64,000 nt of DNA from contig NC_039486.1 in the NCBI RefSeq assembly GCF_003590095.1, forward strand, positions 1,798,001 to 1,862,000, given 5' to 3'. The first letter of the stretch is position 1, and each line of letters starts with the position of its first letter. The notes beneath the pieces are model-generated. The model had not been told where the DNA came from, did no database searches, and was given only the letters and a program-made list of their open reading frames with translations. Of the stretch, positions 62,901-64,000 are shown one piece after another. The position numbers and the translations under genes are program-made. The DNA comes from Trichoplusia ni. Lineage: Eukaryota; Arthropoda; Insecta; Lepidoptera; Noctuidae.

Positions 62901-64000
62901 TACAGTATTTTAATTGACACGAATTCGAGATCGCAGGTTCGACCCCGGTGAAGGATAAGTATTAGTGTGAGTGAACTTGATTGCATGTTCCGATTGTGGG
63001 TGCTTCTGTGCATGTGACTTGAATGTTAGTGAGAACCCGAGCGACACAAGTACAAAACCCCTTAATGCAGGTGTCTTTCCAGTTACAAGATACAAGCAGA
63101 TCGTCTTGCCAATCTATGCATCTATAGTAAGCTTTCTAGTAGTAAATACTACAACTTATCAATAGCGTCGTACAGTTCACACGTTTCCTCGCGTGGTACA
63201 GATAAGTGATCATTGAACTGTAAGCATTATTCATTATCAATATCTAGTAATGACCTTTGTTGGTAACTGATAAACTATCGGAAATATAGAGGAAATTGAA
63301 TTAGACGGATTGGAAGTTTAATCGTTTATTATATCGACGACTTTATTGTGTACCGTTTTTGTACTAATACTATACTTAGTTGTGGTTTGAGTCTAAAGCA
63401 TTTTTGACAAATGGTGAAGAAAAACATCGGGGGGAAACCTGGATTTTAAGTATTAGGATCTGAAAACGGCAACCTGCAGTGAGTTAGCATGGTGGTCGAT
63501 GTTCAAACCTTCCCAGGAGGGCCACCAGCAACCAACATATTTTCATATGTTGGTTGCTGAGATACTCGTCTTGCACTAAGATAACTGAATATAATCAATA
63601 GATATGATTAAAAAGTTGCCAACTTTTACACAACATGAAAAGAAAAGCTTGCTTGTCTATGAGTACTAGACAAATGATAAAAATCTTCAAATACATTGCC
63701 ATTATCGATAAATTACACGCACATAAAAAGGTACTAATCAGACAAACGTTTGTCCTCAGTGAGAATCGAACCCACGACCTTTAGCACAGCAGTCAAAGCC
63801 TCTAACCACTAGACCAAAAAGCAAACACATCTTATCACACTATCCCGTTCCAAGAACTCACCTAGGTATACTGGGTCGTGGTGGTAGCGTGGGCTTAACG
63901 CTGATAACCTCGTACTCATCCGTTCGTGTCAACGTGGTGGAATCTTCAATAGCACTCATACTCTTGGTAAGCAGATCAGCTACTTCTTCGGACACATCGC
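59940..64000 (-). CDS. TBC1D15: TBC1D15/17-type Rab GTPase-activating protein, C-terminal seven exons
   Basis: Seven exons join without phase conflict: 64000-63862, 62761-62665, 62291-62128, 61749-61497, 60979-60792, 60441-60315 and 60215-59940 (TAG stop), giving 413 residues. All introns are GT-AG. The protein follows vertebrate TBC1D15 in order: EKWDGLQDTEGRV, KQLIFRGGVAHSIR, EEYFSMKLQWRSM, KDVNRTDRTHPFY, DLGYVQGMSDILAPLL, CFRWLLVWFKREFSYRDIM, RLWEVLWTELPCANFHLL and YGFTEILK. Both catalytic fingers of the TBC domain are present: the arginine of VEKDVNR (codon at 61700) and the glutamine of YVQGM (codon at 61589). The family stimulates GTP hydrolysis by Rabs, notably Rab7 on late endosomes, lysosomes and at mitochondria. 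The N-terminal part, about 250 residues in relatives, lies beyond 64000. The tail after LGL is serine- and acid-rich and lineage-specific. TBC1D15 and TBC1D17 cannot be separated in insects. Confidence 0.93.
60216..60314 (-). other. 99-nt in-frame intron of the TBC1D15-like gene
   Basis: The donor AAA/GTGAGT and acceptor CCTCCATTCCAG are both good. The length is a multiple of three and the sequence has no stop in frame, so retention would add 33 residues between two conserved blocks. Homologues lack such an insert, so splicing is the normal state. Confidence 0.8.
60442..60791 (-). other. Intron of the TBC1D15-like gene
   Basis: GT-AG intron, donor AG/GTATGT in phase 2, acceptor CTATTTTTCAG. 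No repeat was identified with confidence. Confidence 0.85.
61075..61170 (+). mobile_element. RTE-type LINE 3' fragment
   Basis: The words GGCCTATGCTCAGCAGTGGG and GTCAAAGGCTGTGG read in one frame as KAYAQQWEVKGC, the familiar end of lepidopteran RTE-like ORFs (EAYAQQWD-KRL). Only this tail is recognisable, inside the intron 60980-61496 and opposite to the host gene. Confidence 0.55.
61750..62127 (-). other. Intron of the TBC1D15-like gene
   Basis: The donor is AG/GTCAGT and the acceptor is CCACAG/G. A second AG lies eight bases further (TTTTCAG), but only the first keeps frame and the conserved FSEYRDR. Apparent open frames on both strands here are incidental. Confidence 0.8.
62292..62664 (-). 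other. Intron of the TBC1D15-like gene
   Basis: GT-AG, phase 0, donor GGG/GTGAGT, acceptor TTTCAACAG. No repeat is recognised. Confidence 0.85.
62925..63080 (+). mobile_element. Bm1-like tRNA-derived SINE
   Basis: Box B is present as GGTTCGACCCC (about 62937-62947). The body TGTGCATGTGACTTGAATGT followed by GCGACACAAG matches the segment at about 7160-7225. It is inserted in antisense to the TBC1D15-like gene. Confidence 0.65.
63526..63559. repeat. Perfect 15-bp hairpin with 4-nt loop
   Basis: CAGCAACCAACATAT at 63526-63540 is exactly inverted at 63545-63559 around TTTC. It is intronic, and no wider stem is evident. Confidence 0.85.
63740..63825 (-). mobile_element. tRNA-derived SINE head, copy 3
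   Basis: On the minus strand TAGTGGTTAG (63802-63811) and GGGTTCGATTCTC (63761-63773) give clear A and B boxes. The head and the adjoining ACAAACG-TTTGTC match copy 1 at 39841-40067. The body beyond differs or is lost. The element lies about 36 nt inside the intron from the exon donor at 63862. Confidence 0.65.

Larger units (their letters stand above)
62762..63861 (-). other. Longest intron of the TBC1D15-like gene within the window
   Basis: 1100-nt GT-AG intron with two SINE-derived segments and a perfect short hairpin (separate entries). Confidence 0.85.

Noticed and set aside
63761..63811. Functional tRNA gene on the minus strand
   Set aside because: Same reasons: no acceptor pairing, and similarity to the SINE at 39841.

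Overview
This 64 kb window is AT-rich, intron-rich animal DNA, and everything recognisable in it points to an insect, most likely a moth or butterfly (Lepidoptera). The protein-coding genes have GT-AG introns and clear insect homologues. The interspersed repeats are of types familiar from lepidopteran genomes: Bm1-like and other tRNA-derived SINEs, a short non-autonomous Helitron family starting TC and ending CTAG, an R1-clade LINE fragment, an RTE-type tail, and small hAT and other inverted-repeat elements. No bacterial, viral, CRISPR or operon-like structure is visible.

Layout. Positions 1 to 35334 read as one very long intron of dachsous (ds), a giant atypical cadherin on the minus strand. 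Its first coding exon (37038 to 35335) encodes the signal peptide, five cadherin repeats and the start of a sixth. It ends at a good splice donor, and no further cadherin exon is visible down to position 1. A splice acceptor at 37082-37084 shows that the 5' UTR is also split, so the real ds promoter lies further right at an unknown place. The intron holds only transposon remnants, AT-rich sequence and a few GC-rich patches, one with an exact RFX X-box. From 37.1 to 52.9 kb the sequence is non-coding, with three inverted-repeat or hAT-type transposons and a G-rich island at about 48.4 kb.

The right end is gene-dense. A single-exon Gemin8 gene (SMN complex) lies on the minus strand at 53716-52976. 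A two-exon ZAD plus C2H2 zinc-finger transcription factor lies on the plus strand at 54878-56158, head-to-head with Gemin8 at about 1.2 kb. The last seven coding exons of a TBC1D15/17-type Rab GTPase-activating protein lie on the minus strand from beyond 64000 to 59940. I joined these exons by checking splice sites, codon phase and the family's order of motifs. The four genes have unrelated jobs (planar polarity and Hippo signalling, snRNP assembly, transcription, endolysosomal Rab control), so the clustering carries no clear functional message.

I found no evidence of a new biological system. The most useful oddities are a perfect 30-bp hairpin beside a SINE, a 381-bp element whose ends carry a CACSGTG heptamer like those of Chapaev/Transib transposons, a 266-bp hAT relic with a perfect 8-bp target duplication, opposite-strand G-quadruplex-prone islands, and an in-frame stop-free 99-nt intron in the Rab-GAP gene.
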